Below are positions 35,225-43,735 of a stretch of DNA of 64,000 nucleotides, piece by piece. Under the pieces are notes generated by a model. It saw only the letters and a program-made list of their open reading frames with translations. It was not told the DNA's origin and did not search any database. Source of the DNA: M55B112 sp040903745 (GTDB taxonomy: Bacteria; Bacteroidota; Bacteroidia; Bacteroidales; GCA-2748055); assembly GCA_040903745.1 (NCBI GenBank), contig JBBDUV010000037.1:94100-158099 (forward strand), read 5' to 3'. Every line of letters begins with the position of its first letter. Position 1 is the stretch's first letter. The position numbers and the translations under genes were made by a program.

Positions 35225-37829
35225 GGAAAAAGAGAGATACCGGGCCATCCTTACCAACCGCAATATTGGTTTGTTTACACTTGCCGGTTTTTTGGTTGTG
35301 CTCACCGGCCTGATGGGCTTCGCCTATACGGAAGAGACCGGATTCTCCCTCTCCAGGCTGGTCGAAGTACACCGCTTAAACAGTGGAGTGTTTATTTTCG
35401 ACGGATTACCTCTCTACATCTTTTTGATACTCCTTCTGGCAAGAAGAAACATGAATATTCTGACAGATCAATATAAAAGAAAGCTGGCAGTTACGGAGAA
35501 AATTCTGAAACAGAATTCAGATTTCGCAAATACCCTTTCAGAGGGAGAGGATCCCGATACCCCTCCGGAAATGCTCGAAACTGAGCTTGGCAAAGCGTTA
35601 AAACTCATTCATCTGAACATCAACTCCAACCGGAAAAAAGAACGGGAGATCACCTGGATCACGGAAGGCAAAGAGATGATCTTCCGGGTGCTGAGATTGC
35701 ATGACGAGCTCAATGAGCTCTCCTACCAAATTCTCAGGAGCCTGAGCAGGTACATTAATGCTGTTCAGGGGGCTGTCTACCTCTACGAAGAGGAGTCGGA
35801 ATCGCTTAGAAACATTTCAGTATTGGCTTATAACAGAAGAAAATATATCGATCAGACTTTTCGAATCGGTGAAGGGCTGGCAGGACAATGCGCCTATGAG
35901 ATGGATTACATTCACCGAACCGAGATACCGGATGATTATGTAACAATCACCTCCGGCATCCTGGGCGACCAGAAACCAAAAAGCATCCTGCTGGTTCCAC
36001 TGATCACCAATGAACAGTTACAGGGAATCATTGAATTTGCATTTCTCGAAACACGCATACCAAAACTTACCATTCAGTTCATGCTGGAACTGGGAGAGAT
36101 CATTGCACGTACCTTCTTCAACCTAAGGGTAAATGAAAAGACAAGAAAACTCCTGGATGAGTCACGCGAAATGACCGCTGAATTGCAAAAAAATGAGCAG
36201 ATCCTTCAGGAAAATGCCGTAGAGATGAAGGCCACCCAGGAGCAATTGCGAACAGCAAATATTGAACTGCAAAAGAGAATTGAACAGGAGAGAATGGCGC
36301 AGGACAGGCTGCACTGGTTGCTTAAAAATGCCTCTGAGATCATCTCCATTTACGACGACAGCTTCAGACTAACCTATATCAGCCCTTCGGCGGAGCATAT
36401 CCTGGGTTACACTACTGAAGAGATGATGAAAGGGAAAGATTTTGAAAGGATCGACCAGAAAAACGGTGCTGCCATTAGAAAAGCATTTGATCACCTGACA
36501 CAGTCACCTGACCAAACCGTTAGAATAGAATATTCATTTTTAAGAAAAGATGGACAGCGGGTTTTCCTGAATTCAATCATCAGAAACCTGCTCAACGACC
36601 CCTCCATCGGTGGCTTTCTGTTTAATACAAGGGATATAACCGAATCAAAGCTCATGGAGAAAGAGCAACGTCTCAAATCCAGGATGCAATCTCTTTCCGA
36701 AAACTCCCTCGATCTGATCATGCGGATCAGCAGCAGCGGAATAATCCACTATGCGAATCCGGTGGTGGAGGATTATTCGGAAATCACTCCTTCGGCCATG
36801 CTCAACAAGCCCATCGGTGATGTGCCAATGAATAAAAACCTCGCTGAGATATTGAATAATACACTGCATAAAGTAAGCAATAACCCGGTTAAGTTGAATA
36901 TTGAAGAGTCCCTTCCCGTAACCCTTGGAGAAAAAGAGGGCGAACGGGTCCTGAACATCAATGTAATTCCTGAATTTCAGGAGCGTGAACTGGAGACAAT
37001 CCTGTTTGTCGGTCATGATGTTACAGAAGCGAAGCGGATCGAGAAGGAGATAAGAATTACCAACAGAAAAATGCAGGACAGTATCAACTATGCCGAACGG
37101 ATTCAGTCATCCCTCCTCCCTTCGGCGCTAGCTGTAAAAAGGGCATTTCCCCAAAGTTTCGTCTTCTATCAGCCGCGTGATGTTATCTCAGGCGACATAC
37201 CCTGGTTCCGCGAAACACCAGATGCATGGTTCATAGCCGCGATCGATTGCACGGGACACGGGGTTCCGGGGGCGCTCCTATCGTTTATCGGCTTCTTCCT
37301 GCTGAACAATATTACTGCCCTGCAGACCGGGCGTTCAGCCGGTGAAATAGCTGATGAGCTGAACCGTGAAGTTCGGCGCACGCTCAAACAGGACCTGAAA
37401 GATCCGGAGACTCGGGATGGCATGGATATCGCTCTCTGCAAGATTTACAAGGACAAGGAGAGGCTTGAATTTGTTGGGGCACATCGGCCGATGTATCTGC
37501 TAAGGGAGGGGGAAATCTCTGTATATAAGGGCGACAGGAAAGCAGTTGGCGGACTGTTTAACCCACGGAAACCGGAAAAAGATTTTACCACCATTGAGGT
37601 AAACCTGCGGAAAGGGGACAAGCTTTTTATCTTTTCCGACGGTCTGACCGACCAGCTGGGAGGTCCTGAAGGAATGAAATATTCACCGGCACGGATCAGA
37701 AGTATCCTGCTGGAAAATCCGGGCCTTACCATCAACCAGTTCAACGACTATTTCAGAAAAGATTTTAACAATTGGCTTGAAGATGAAAAGCAGATCGATG
37801 ACGTTCTTCTGATAGGAATAGAGTTCTGA
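35217..37829 (+). CDS. Membrane GAF-PAS-PAS protein with SpoIIE/PP2C serine/threonine phosphatase (SiaA-like)
   Basis: From the ATG at 35217 the product is 870 residues; an in-frame ATG at 35181 lies deeper inside the previous gene. Two membrane helices (about 17-37 and 60-75), a GAF domain (158-295), two PAS domains (365-475, 491-605), a coiled coil, then a SpoIIE-type phosphatase (645-870). Metal ligands are all present: ISGDIPWF, AIDCTGHGVPGA, FIFSDGLTDQ and QIDDVLLIG. In the Pseudomonas SiaABCD pathway the PP2C phosphatase SiaA dephosphorylates SiaC; the next two genes encode SiaB- and SiaC-like proteins, so this is very likely the matching phosphatase. Confidence 0.88.
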   Translation: MTKEKERYRAILTNRNIGLFTLAGFLVVLTGLMGFAYTEETGFSLSRLVEVHRLNSGVFIFDGLPLYIFLILLLARRNMNILTDQYKRKLAVTEKILKQNSDFANTLSEGEDPDTPPEMLETELGKALKLIHLNINSNRKKEREITWITEGKEMIFRVLRLHDELNELSYQILRSLSRYINAVQGAVYLYEEESESLRNISVLAYNRRKYIDQTFRIGEGLAGQCAYEMDYIHRTEIPDDYVTITSGILGDQKPKSILLVPLITNEQLQGIIEFAFLETRIPKLTIQFMLELGEIIARTFFNLRVNEKTRKLLDESREMTAELQKNEQILQENAVEMKATQEQLRTANIELQKRIEQERMAQDRLHWLLKNASEIISIYDDSFRLTYISPSAEHILGYTTEEMMKGKDFERIDQKNGAAIRKAFDHLTQSPDQTVRIEYSFLRKDGQRVFLNSIIRNLLNDPSIGGFLFNTRDITESKLMEKEQRLKSRMQSLSENSLDLIMRISSSGIIHYANPVVEDYSEITPSAMLNKPIGDVPMNKNLAEILNNTLHKVSNNPVKLNIEESLPVTLGEKEGERVLNINVIPEFQERELETILFVGHDVTEAKRIEKEIRITNRKMQDSINYAERIQSSLLPSALAVKRAFPQSFVFYQPRDVISGDIPWFRETPDAWFIAAIDCTGHGVPGALLSFIGFFLLNNITALQTGRSAGEIADELNREVRRTLKQDLKDPETRDGMDIALCKIYKDKERLEFVGAHRPMYLLREGEISVYKGDRKAVGGLFNPRKPEKDFTTIEVNLRKGDKLFIFSDGLTDQLGGPEGMKYSPARIRSILLENPGLTINQFNDYFRKDFNNWLEDEKQIDDVLLIGIEF

Positions 37830-37914
37830 GGGAGATCCGGCTGTTCATTTTTTGACGCGATTTGTCCTTTCGTACAGGTATTTTGAGTATATTTATGACG
37901 CTTAACAGATAATC

Positions 37915-38487
37915 ATGCATCAATTGAAAGGTTATTTCGGCATCATCACCGAGCAATACAGTCACCTGCTTGCACGGGAGATTATTATTGCCTATGACGG
38001 GGATGTGACCCACCAGGTTATGAAGGCCTTCACTTCGCTTATCGAGGAGAAACTGGAGAATGAAAGTGAAGATGAGTCGGTTATACGAAAGTTGTATCAC
38101 ATTCTGGTTGAATGCCTGCAGAACATCAACAGGCACGCTGAAGGGATCTTCGAAGAAAATGTACAACATGAATACCCCGGCCGCGGTGCCCTGCTCGTTA
38201 GCCGATCAGACAAGCACTACCGGGTCATCACAGCAAACATCATATTGAAAAAGAGGGTTTCTGAACTTAAATCCTTCCTGGAAAAGATCAACGGTCTGTC
38301 CGATGAGGCATTGACAGAACTCTACAAACAGAAACTGACGGATGGAAAGCTTTCCTCAAAAGGGGGCGCCGGACTCGGTTTTGTTGATATCAGAAGAAAA
38401 ACTGCAAACCCAATGGAATTTCATTTTATTGAAAATGATGCAGAGACCTCCTTTTTCCTGCTCAATGTAAAAATTTCGAGATCATAG
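37915..38487 (+). CDS. siaB: SiaB-like protein kinase
   Basis: A 190-residue protein of the SiaB kinase type, distantly related to GHKL anti-sigma kinases. Residues about 65-75, LVECLQNINRHAEG, form the N-box with Glu and Asn for ATP-Mg binding, and KGGAGLGFVDIRRK near residues 152-166 is the Gly-rich lid box. In Pseudomonas aeruginosa SiaB phosphorylates SiaC on Thr68. It ends 2 bases before the SiaC-like gene. The 85-base gap behind the phosphatase gene shows no terminator, so one transcript is likely. Confidence 0.85.
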   Translation: MHQLKGYFGIITEQYSHLLAREIIIAYDGDVTHQVMKAFTSLIEEKLENESEDESVIRKLYHILVECLQNINRHAEGIFEENVQHEYPGRGALLVSRSDKHYRVITANIILKKRVSELKSFLEKINGLSDEALTELYKQKLTDGKLSSKGGAGLGFVDIRRKTANPMEFHFIENDAETSFFLLNVKISRS

Positions 38488-38489
38488 CT

Positions 38490-38870
38490 ATGACAACGTT
38501 ACGAATAGAACCGGAAGATGACTCTCCGATGGTAAACCTCAGCAAGGAGAAAGGAATATTCGAGATTTCAGGAAAATCGATGCCGGAAGACGTGGTCTTT
38601 TTTTATCAACCTGTGCTCGACTGGATGGATGCCTACAAGGCCGATCCGCTCGAGAAAACCGTGTTCGATTTTAAACTGATCTATTTCAATACGGCCTCTT
38701 CGAAACTCATCCTCGACCTGCTCATGCTCCTTGAAGAGATACAGGAAAAGGGAAATGAGGTATTGGTGCGCTGGTACTCCCTCAAAACAGATGAAGACAT
38801 GCATGAGGCAGGCGAGGAGTATGCAGATATGACCGACCTGAAATTTGAATACCATACCTTCGAGCTGTAA
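38490..38870 (+). CDS. siaC: SiaC-like regulatory phosphoprotein (DUF1987)
   Basis: A 126-residue STAS-like protein of family DUF1987. The phospho-acceptor segment YFNTASSKLI places Thr at residue 68, the same number as the known phosphorylated Thr68 of P. aeruginosa SiaC. In that pathway unphosphorylated SiaC binds and activates the diguanylate cyclase SiaD. No GGDEF protein is encoded here; instead the gene is followed after 13 bases by an ABC transporter, which is therefore the candidate target. Confidence 0.88.
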   Translation: MTTLRIEPEDDSPMVNLSKEKGIFEISGKSMPEDVVFFYQPVLDWMDAYKADPLEKTVFDFKLIYFNTASSKLILDLLMLLEEIQEKGNEVLVRWYSLKTDEDMHEAGEEYADMTDLKFEYHTFEL

Positions 38871-38883
38871 CCCTTAAGTCCGA

Positions 38884-41800
38884 ATGAGTGAAGAGATTTT
38901 ACGTGCACTGATGGAGCTGTTCGCCATCATCATCAAACAGGATGGCGGACTAACAGAGAAGGAGAAAACATATGTCCGCAAGTTCCTCATTCACCAGATC
39001 GGTGCCGAATCGGCCGAAGCGTATTTCCAGATATTTCTCGATACAGCCACAGCAGACGAAGCGGAGAATGAGGACCCTGAAGGGGAAAAGAAAAGGCTGA
39101 CCTCGGTCCTCGACTCTGTCCGGATCCTCAAGATCGGAAAAAAAATCAGCAGGACCCTCAACCAGCAACAGAAGGTTGTGGTGGTGGTCAGGTCGCTCGA
39201 ACTGATCAATACCGAGTACAAACTCAGCGGACAGCGGCTGGGAATCATCAACACACTGGCCGATGTTTTCAGGATCGGCCGGGAAGAGTACGACAGCATG
39301 GTCCGGTTTGTTGCCGGCACGGCCCACGATAGTCCTCCCGGCGAAAACATCATCCTCCTCCGGCCCGGAGCAGATCCTTCGGTTACCGCAGAACAGGCCG
39401 CCAAAAGTAAGTCCGACAGGGAGATTACCGTCCTCCGCGTGCCCTCGGTCGAGCTCTACTTCATCCTCTACAACGGCTCCCGGGAGGTCCTCCTGAATGG
39501 CCACCCGCTCAAAACCGGAACGATCTATCTCCTGGCCAATGGCAGTAGCATCCGGTTCCCCGTCGGACAGCCGGTGAGCTACAGCGATATCACATCGCGT
39601 TTTCTGGCTGAACGCAGTACGGACCGGATCGAGCTCAGCGCAGAGCAGCTCCATTACACTTTCCCGGGCGAGGTGCCCGGACTGCAAAAGATCAGCTTCA
39701 CCGCCGAACAGGGGAACATGATCGGGATCATGGGGGCCAGCGGCTCGGGAAAAACCACCTTGCTGAACACCCTCTCCGGAATGTACACCCCCAGCTCCGG
39801 CACGGTGAAGATCAACGGCATCGACCTGTTCAGCGATGAGGAGCAGCTGCAGGGAGCCATGGGGTATGTACCGCAGGACGACCTGCTGATTGAAGATCTT
39901 ACCGTGTTCGAGAACTTGTGGTACAATGCAAAATTCTGCTTCAGCGACCTGCCCGATCAGGAGATCCGCACCATGGTAGACAGCACCCTGAAAAGCCTCG
40001 GTCTGCTCGATAAAAAGGAGCTGAAGGCCGGTTCTGTAATGAACAAGACCATCTCCGGCGGACAAAGAAAACGGCTCAACATCGCCCTGGAGCTGATCCG
40101 CGAACCCTCGATTCTGTTCCTCGATGAACCTACCTCCGGACTCTCTTCCCGCGATTCGGAGAACGTGATGGAGTTGCTGCGGGAGCTTACCGTCAGAGGC
40201 AAGCTGATCTTTATCGTGATCCACCAACCATCCTCGGAGCTATACAAGATGTTCGACAAGGTGATCGTCCTGGATGAAGGTGGCCTGATGGTCTACTATG
40301 GCAATCCGGTAGAGGCGGTGATCCATTTCAAAAAGATCGACAACCAGGTGAACTACGGGATCGGCGAATGTCCGGTATGCGGAAATATAAATCCGGAGCT
40401 GATCTTCAACATCATTGAGGCGCGCCAGGTGGATGAGTTCGGAAACTACACCAGTCAGCGCAAGATCAGCCCCTCCCGCTGGCGATCCTATTTCGAAGCG
40501 GGCAGACCACCAGAGAAGCCAGCCGAAAAGGGAGGACACCCACCGGTCAGGCTGCAGATCCCAGGGTGGAGCGGACAGTTCATCAACTACCTGAAGCGGG
40601 ATTTCAGGTCGAAGATCAGCAACCGGCAGTACATCGCCCTGGTGCTTGGAGTCTCTCCCCTGCTGGCTATTATCCTCTCCTATATCATCCGCTACATCGC
40701 CGATCCGACGAGCCACCACTATATCTTCAGGGAGAACGAAAATATTCCCATCTACATCTTCATGGCCATTATTGTGGCGCTTTTCCTCGGACTGATCATC
40801 AGTGCGGAGGAGATTTTCCGCGACCGGCTGATCCTGAAGCGGGAGAAGTTCCTCCACCTCAGCCGATCCTCCTACCTGCTGGCGAAGATCATCAACATCA
40901 TGCTGATGTCGGCGGTGCAGACCATCGTCTTTGTGCTGATCGCGAACAGTGTGCTCGGGATACGTTTTATGTACTTCCACTACTGGCTCGCCCTCTTCTC
41001 AGTGGCAGTGAGTGCCAACCTGACCGGACTGATCATCTCTTCGGCCTTCAATTCGGCCGTCACCATCTATATCTTTATCCCCCTGGTGATGATCCCCATG
41101 ATGGTACTGAGCGGCGCCATGTTCAGCTTCGAGAAGCTGAACCGCAGCATCACCAGCGTGAACAAGGTGCCGGTAATCGCCGAGATGATGCCCACCAGGT
41201 GGGCCTATGAGGCGCTGATGGTAAGGCAGTTCAAAGACAACCGCTTTGAAGGGAATTTCTTTGAGATCGACAGGGAGATCAGCCGTACGAATTTCAAATC
41301 GGCCTGGTACATCCCTGAGCTGGAGAGCCGATTAGCGGAGATCAATGCGGAGTACCATGAAAAAGGCAGGGTCGAAGATGAGACAGGTGCACTGACGGTC
41401 CTGAAGAATGAGATCATGCGGGAGCAGGACAGCCTGGGGATCCAACCCTTCGAACCGGACATGTTCGGACCCGAAAGATTTGATGATGCCCTCTCCTCAA
41501 CCATCACCCTCTTCCTGTCGAACCTTAACAACTTCTACCTGAAGCAGTACATGGTAAACAACCGGATCAAGCAAGGGCGGCTGAACAAGATCATGCAGGA
41601 CCGCAAAGCGATCTACTATGAGATGCTCAACAAGTACCACAATGAGAGTGTGGCCGACCAGGTGAAAAAGATCTATGAGAAGAACAAGATCGTTGAGTCG
41701 GACGGAAGATTGTACCAGCAGAGCGATCCCATCTTCCTGCTACCGGAGCAGACCCGGTCGCACTTCTACGCTCCTGCAAAGCTCCTGTTCGGAAAATACA

Positions 41801-41922
41801 TCGACACCTACTGGTTCAATATCGTGGTAATCTGGCTGAGCAGCCTGATACTGTATGTGGTGCTATACTATGATCTGCTTCGTCGACTCATTGAAGCACC
41901 CCTTTTCAAAAAAAATTCATAA
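38884..41922 (+). CDS. ABCG-type ABC transporter with TerB-like and degenerate FHA-like N-terminal regions
   Basis: A 1012-residue half-transporter. Residues 1-150 are helical and TerB-like (LFAIIIKQDGGLTEKEKTYV). Residues about 175-245 resemble the second half of an FHA domain (EVLLNGHPL, LLANGSSIRF) but lack the Arg and Ser-x-x-His of a phosphothreonine pocket. The nucleotide-binding domain has Walker A GASGSGKTT (about 284), Q-loop VPQDD, signature ISGGQRKRL (about 389), Walker B LFLDEPTSG (about 410) and switch His in VIHQPS. Membrane helices start near residue 580 in the ABC2/ABCG order. About 190 residues with charged helical sequence (about 790-970) are inserted before the last helix and probably face the periplasm. 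Export substrate unknown. Confidence 0.85.
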   Translation: MSEEILRALMELFAIIIKQDGGLTEKEKTYVRKFLIHQIGAESAEAYFQIFLDTATADEAENEDPEGEKKRLTSVLDSVRILKIGKKISRTLNQQQKVVVVVRSLELINTEYKLSGQRLGIINTLADVFRIGREEYDSMVRFVAGTAHDSPPGENIILLRPGADPSVTAEQAAKSKSDREITVLRVPSVELYFILYNGSREVLLNGHPLKTGTIYLLANGSSIRFPVGQPVSYSDITSRFLAERSTDRIELSAEQLHYTFPGEVPGLQKISFTAEQGNMIGIMGASGSGKTTLLNTLSGMYTPSSGTVKINGIDLFSDEEQLQGAMGYVPQDDLLIEDLTVFENLWYNAKFCFSDLPDQEIRTMVDSTLKSLGLLDKKELKAGSVMNKTISGGQRKRLNIALELIREPSILFLDEPTSGLSSRDSENVMELLRELTVRGKLIFIVIHQPSSELYKMFDKVIVLDEGGLMVYYGNPVEAVIHFKKIDNQVNYGIGECPVCGNINPELIFNIIEARQVDEFGNYTSQRKISPSRWRSYFEAGRPPEKPAEKGGHPPVRLQIPGWSGQFINYLKRDFRSKISNRQYIALVLGVSPLLAIILSYIIRYIADPTSHHYIFRENENIPIYIFMAIIVALFLGLIISAEEIFRDRLILKREKFLHLSRSSYLLAKIINIMLMSAVQTIVFVLIANSVLGIRFMYFHYWLALFSVAVSANLTGLIISSAFNSAVTIYIFIPLVMIPMMVLSGAMFSFEKLNRSITSVNKVPVIAEMMPTRWAYEALMVRQFKDNRFEGNFFEIDREISRTNFKSAWYIPELESRLAEINAEYHEKGRVEDETGALTVLKNEIMREQDSLGIQPFEPDMFGPERFDDALSSTITLFLSNLNNFYLKQYMVNNRIKQGRLNKIMQDRKAIYYEMLNKYHNESVADQVKKIYEKNKIVESDGRLYQQSDPIFLLPEQTRSHFYAPAKLLFGKYIDTYWFNIVVIWLSSLILYVVLYYDLLRRLIEAPLFKKNS

Positions 41923-41979
41923 AACCCTCCCTCATCCTCCGTGTTCCTGATTCGGCTCCAAAGTAAATTATTTTATTCA

Positions 41980-42008
41980 TTGTTGTTCAATAAAATTCCC
42001 TAAATTTG
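41980..42008 (+). promoter_or_regulatory. Candidate promoter for the lipoprotein gene
   Basis: TTG at 41980-41982, an 18-base spacer and TAAATTTG at 42001-42008, a perfect match to the Bacteroidota consensus, placed 19 bases before the ATG at 42028. It suggests the last two genes are transcribed at least partly apart from the signalling operon. Confidence 0.55.
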
Positions 42009-42027
42009 AACTAAACAATCATACGAA

Positions 42028-42921
42028 ATGAAAATAAGATACACATCACTCCTCCTGATCCCGCTGCTCTTCTCCTCCTGCGGGAACAGGCAGAAGGAAG
42101 ACCTTACGGTAACCACTGAAGATGTTATCCTGGAAGAACTAACTGTCGGCCAGGAGGCAATGGATGAGGTGATCGAAAACATCGCCTCCCCCATCGAGGT
42201 GGCATCGCTGCTCAACGACATGCAAATCCCCTTCTCCAGCGCCTACCTTTCTGATCCCGATAAGATGTCTGACCACGCCACCGCCTACGAGATGGCCTAC
42301 CATTTGGGTGCGCTCAGCTCCGACCTGGGGTACCTGAACATGTACAACAAAACCGGAACGGCCATCAACTACCTGAGCACCATCAACCGGCTCACCGAGG
42401 CACTGGATGTAGGTCAGTTCTTCGATTTTATCAAGATGAAGCGGCTGGCCACCGGGGCAGACAAACTTGATTCGCTACTGTTTGTCTCGATGAGCAGTTT
42501 CAACCGGATGGATGAGCACCTGAAGATCACCGACCGCAGCAACCTCAGCACACTGATGGTGGCCGGGGTGTGGATCGAGGGATTGTACCTGGCAACGCAG
42601 GTATATGAAAAATCGCAGGTGGAGGAGCTGCGTGATGTGATCGCCGAGCAGAAAATGATCCTGAGCAACCTGCTGATTATCATGAACAGGTATACATCGG
42701 ACAACCATTTTGCCAGTCTGCTTAAGGACTATGCGCGACTCAAGGAGCACTTCGACAACGTGAAGATCACCTACGAGATCGGCGAGCCGGAGACAGTGGA
42801 GATCGACGGCATGCTGATGGTGGTGCAGGATGAGTCCAGCACCATTGAGATGTCCGACAGGACCCTCGCCAATATCATTGATGTAACCAAGGAGATCCGG
42901 AACAAACACCTAAACATCTGA
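42028..42921 (+). CDS. Lipoprotein of unknown function
   Basis: A 297-residue protein with a lipoprotein signal (LLLIPLLFSSC, Cys near residue 19). The mature part is entirely helical and Glu/Leu/Met rich (YEMAYHLGALSSDLGYLNMY, IIDVTKEIRNKH). No family recognised. It follows the ABC transporter by 105 bases with its own promoter and is 4 bases before the next exported protein. It could be a periplasmic partner of the transporter, but this is inference from position. Confidence 0.7.
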   Translation: MKIRYTSLLLIPLLFSSCGNRQKEDLTVTTEDVILEELTVGQEAMDEVIENIASPIEVASLLNDMQIPFSSAYLSDPDKMSDHATAYEMAYHLGALSSDLGYLNMYNKTGTAINYLSTINRLTEALDVGQFFDFIKMKRLATGADKLDSLLFVSMSSFNRMDEHLKITDRSNLSTLMVAGVWIEGLYLATQVYEKSQVEELRDVIAEQKMILSNLLIIMNRYTSDNHFASLLKDYARLKEHFDNVKITYEIGEPETVEIDGMLMVVQDESSTIEMSDRTLANIIDVTKEIRNKHLNI

Positions 42922-42925
42922 CACC

Positions 42926-43372
42926 ATGAGAGCACTTTACAATATCATTATCCTGGTGCTGCTGGTTTCGATGGCAGCATTCATACCGCAGGACACATCA
43001 GGCGAGATCATGGACTGCGCCTCCAAGGCGGGACCATCGGCCATCTATCTCAGGGATTTCCAGGTCGACCTTCCCGCAGCCACTGCAGGCGAAAGACCAC
43101 CCATGTACCAGCAGGCCATCGTACTGCGCGGCAACAACATCTACCGCTTCAACCTCTGCAACAAGCAGGGCGAGGCGGTGATCCGCATCTTCGACAGCAG
43201 CCGCATGCTAATATCCTCCTTCGATGCCGCCAAGGGTGAGGAGTACAACCCGGTCCAGTTCCTCTGCAGGAAAACCGGACCCTACAACATCGTCATCACC
43301 TTCAAGGACGGCAAATCAGGCGAAGCGATCGGCATCATGAGCCACGTGAAGATAAGCGAGAGCAGGCGGTAG
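42926..43372 (+). CDS. Small exported protein of unknown function
   Basis: A 148-residue protein with a signal peptide (YNIIILVLLVSMAAFIP). The mature part is beta-rich, with three cysteines (MDCASK, NLCNKQ, FLCRKTG) and the pattern GPYNIVITFKDG near the C-terminus, like a small beta-sandwich. No family recognised. It pairs with the lipoprotein gene upstream and closes the GC-rich block. Confidence 0.65.
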   Translation: MRALYNIIILVLLVSMAAFIPQDTSGEIMDCASKAGPSAIYLRDFQVDLPAATAGERPPMYQQAIVLRGNNIYRFNLCNKQGEAVIRIFDSSRMLISSFDAAKGEEYNPVQFLCRKTGPYNIVITFKDGKSGEAIGIMSHVKISESRR

Positions 43373-43735
43373 GTGTGAGGCGTGAGGCGCAAGGTGTGAG
43401 GTGGAAGGTGTGAGGGAGACCGGAGACTGACAGTAAAGCATTCTTTGCTCCATATCTATTTATCCTGCGGTAAGAGTCATTAGCCTAAAATATGCAAGAA
43501 TTCATCAAAAGCTCTAAGAGACAATTTCTTCAGCCCTTCAAATAATCAGTAGGAGCTTGTATTTATTAATTTGATTAACTACCTTTGTTAATTAGCTTTG
43601 CCTATAATTAGGCCATATTTGTATGAAGGAATATCGCTCCTAAAATAGCAAAGCGTATTTAATGATGCAACTATTTAATAAAGTGTGTTGTTATTTTATT
43701 ATCTTGTATAACTGATTACTGAAAAGACTAAGAAA
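43373..43735. other. 363-bp intergenic region with a GTGAGG repeat patch
   Basis: The first about 45 bases repeat GTGAGG-like units (GGTGTGAGG, CGTGAGG, GGTGTGAGG, GGTGTGAGG), then the sequence becomes AT-rich. TACCTTTG near 43568 and CATATTTG near 43615 resemble promoter elements but are far from the next start. It marks the switch from GC-rich to AT-rich DNA. Confidence 0.5.

Noticed and set aside
31232..37829. Signalling operon considered as a conventional chemotaxis or two-component system
   Set aside because: No CheA, CheW, CheY, chemoreceptor, HisKA or response-regulator domain can be seen in any of the four proteins.
38950..40227. 425-codon minus-strand frame inside the ABC transporter gene
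   Set aside because: Antisense to the Walker A to Walker B region; translation lacks domain features.
43371..43415. GTGAGG repeats considered as a CRISPR array
   Set aside because: Units are only 6-9 bases, irregular and without spacers of constant length; no cas genes are present.
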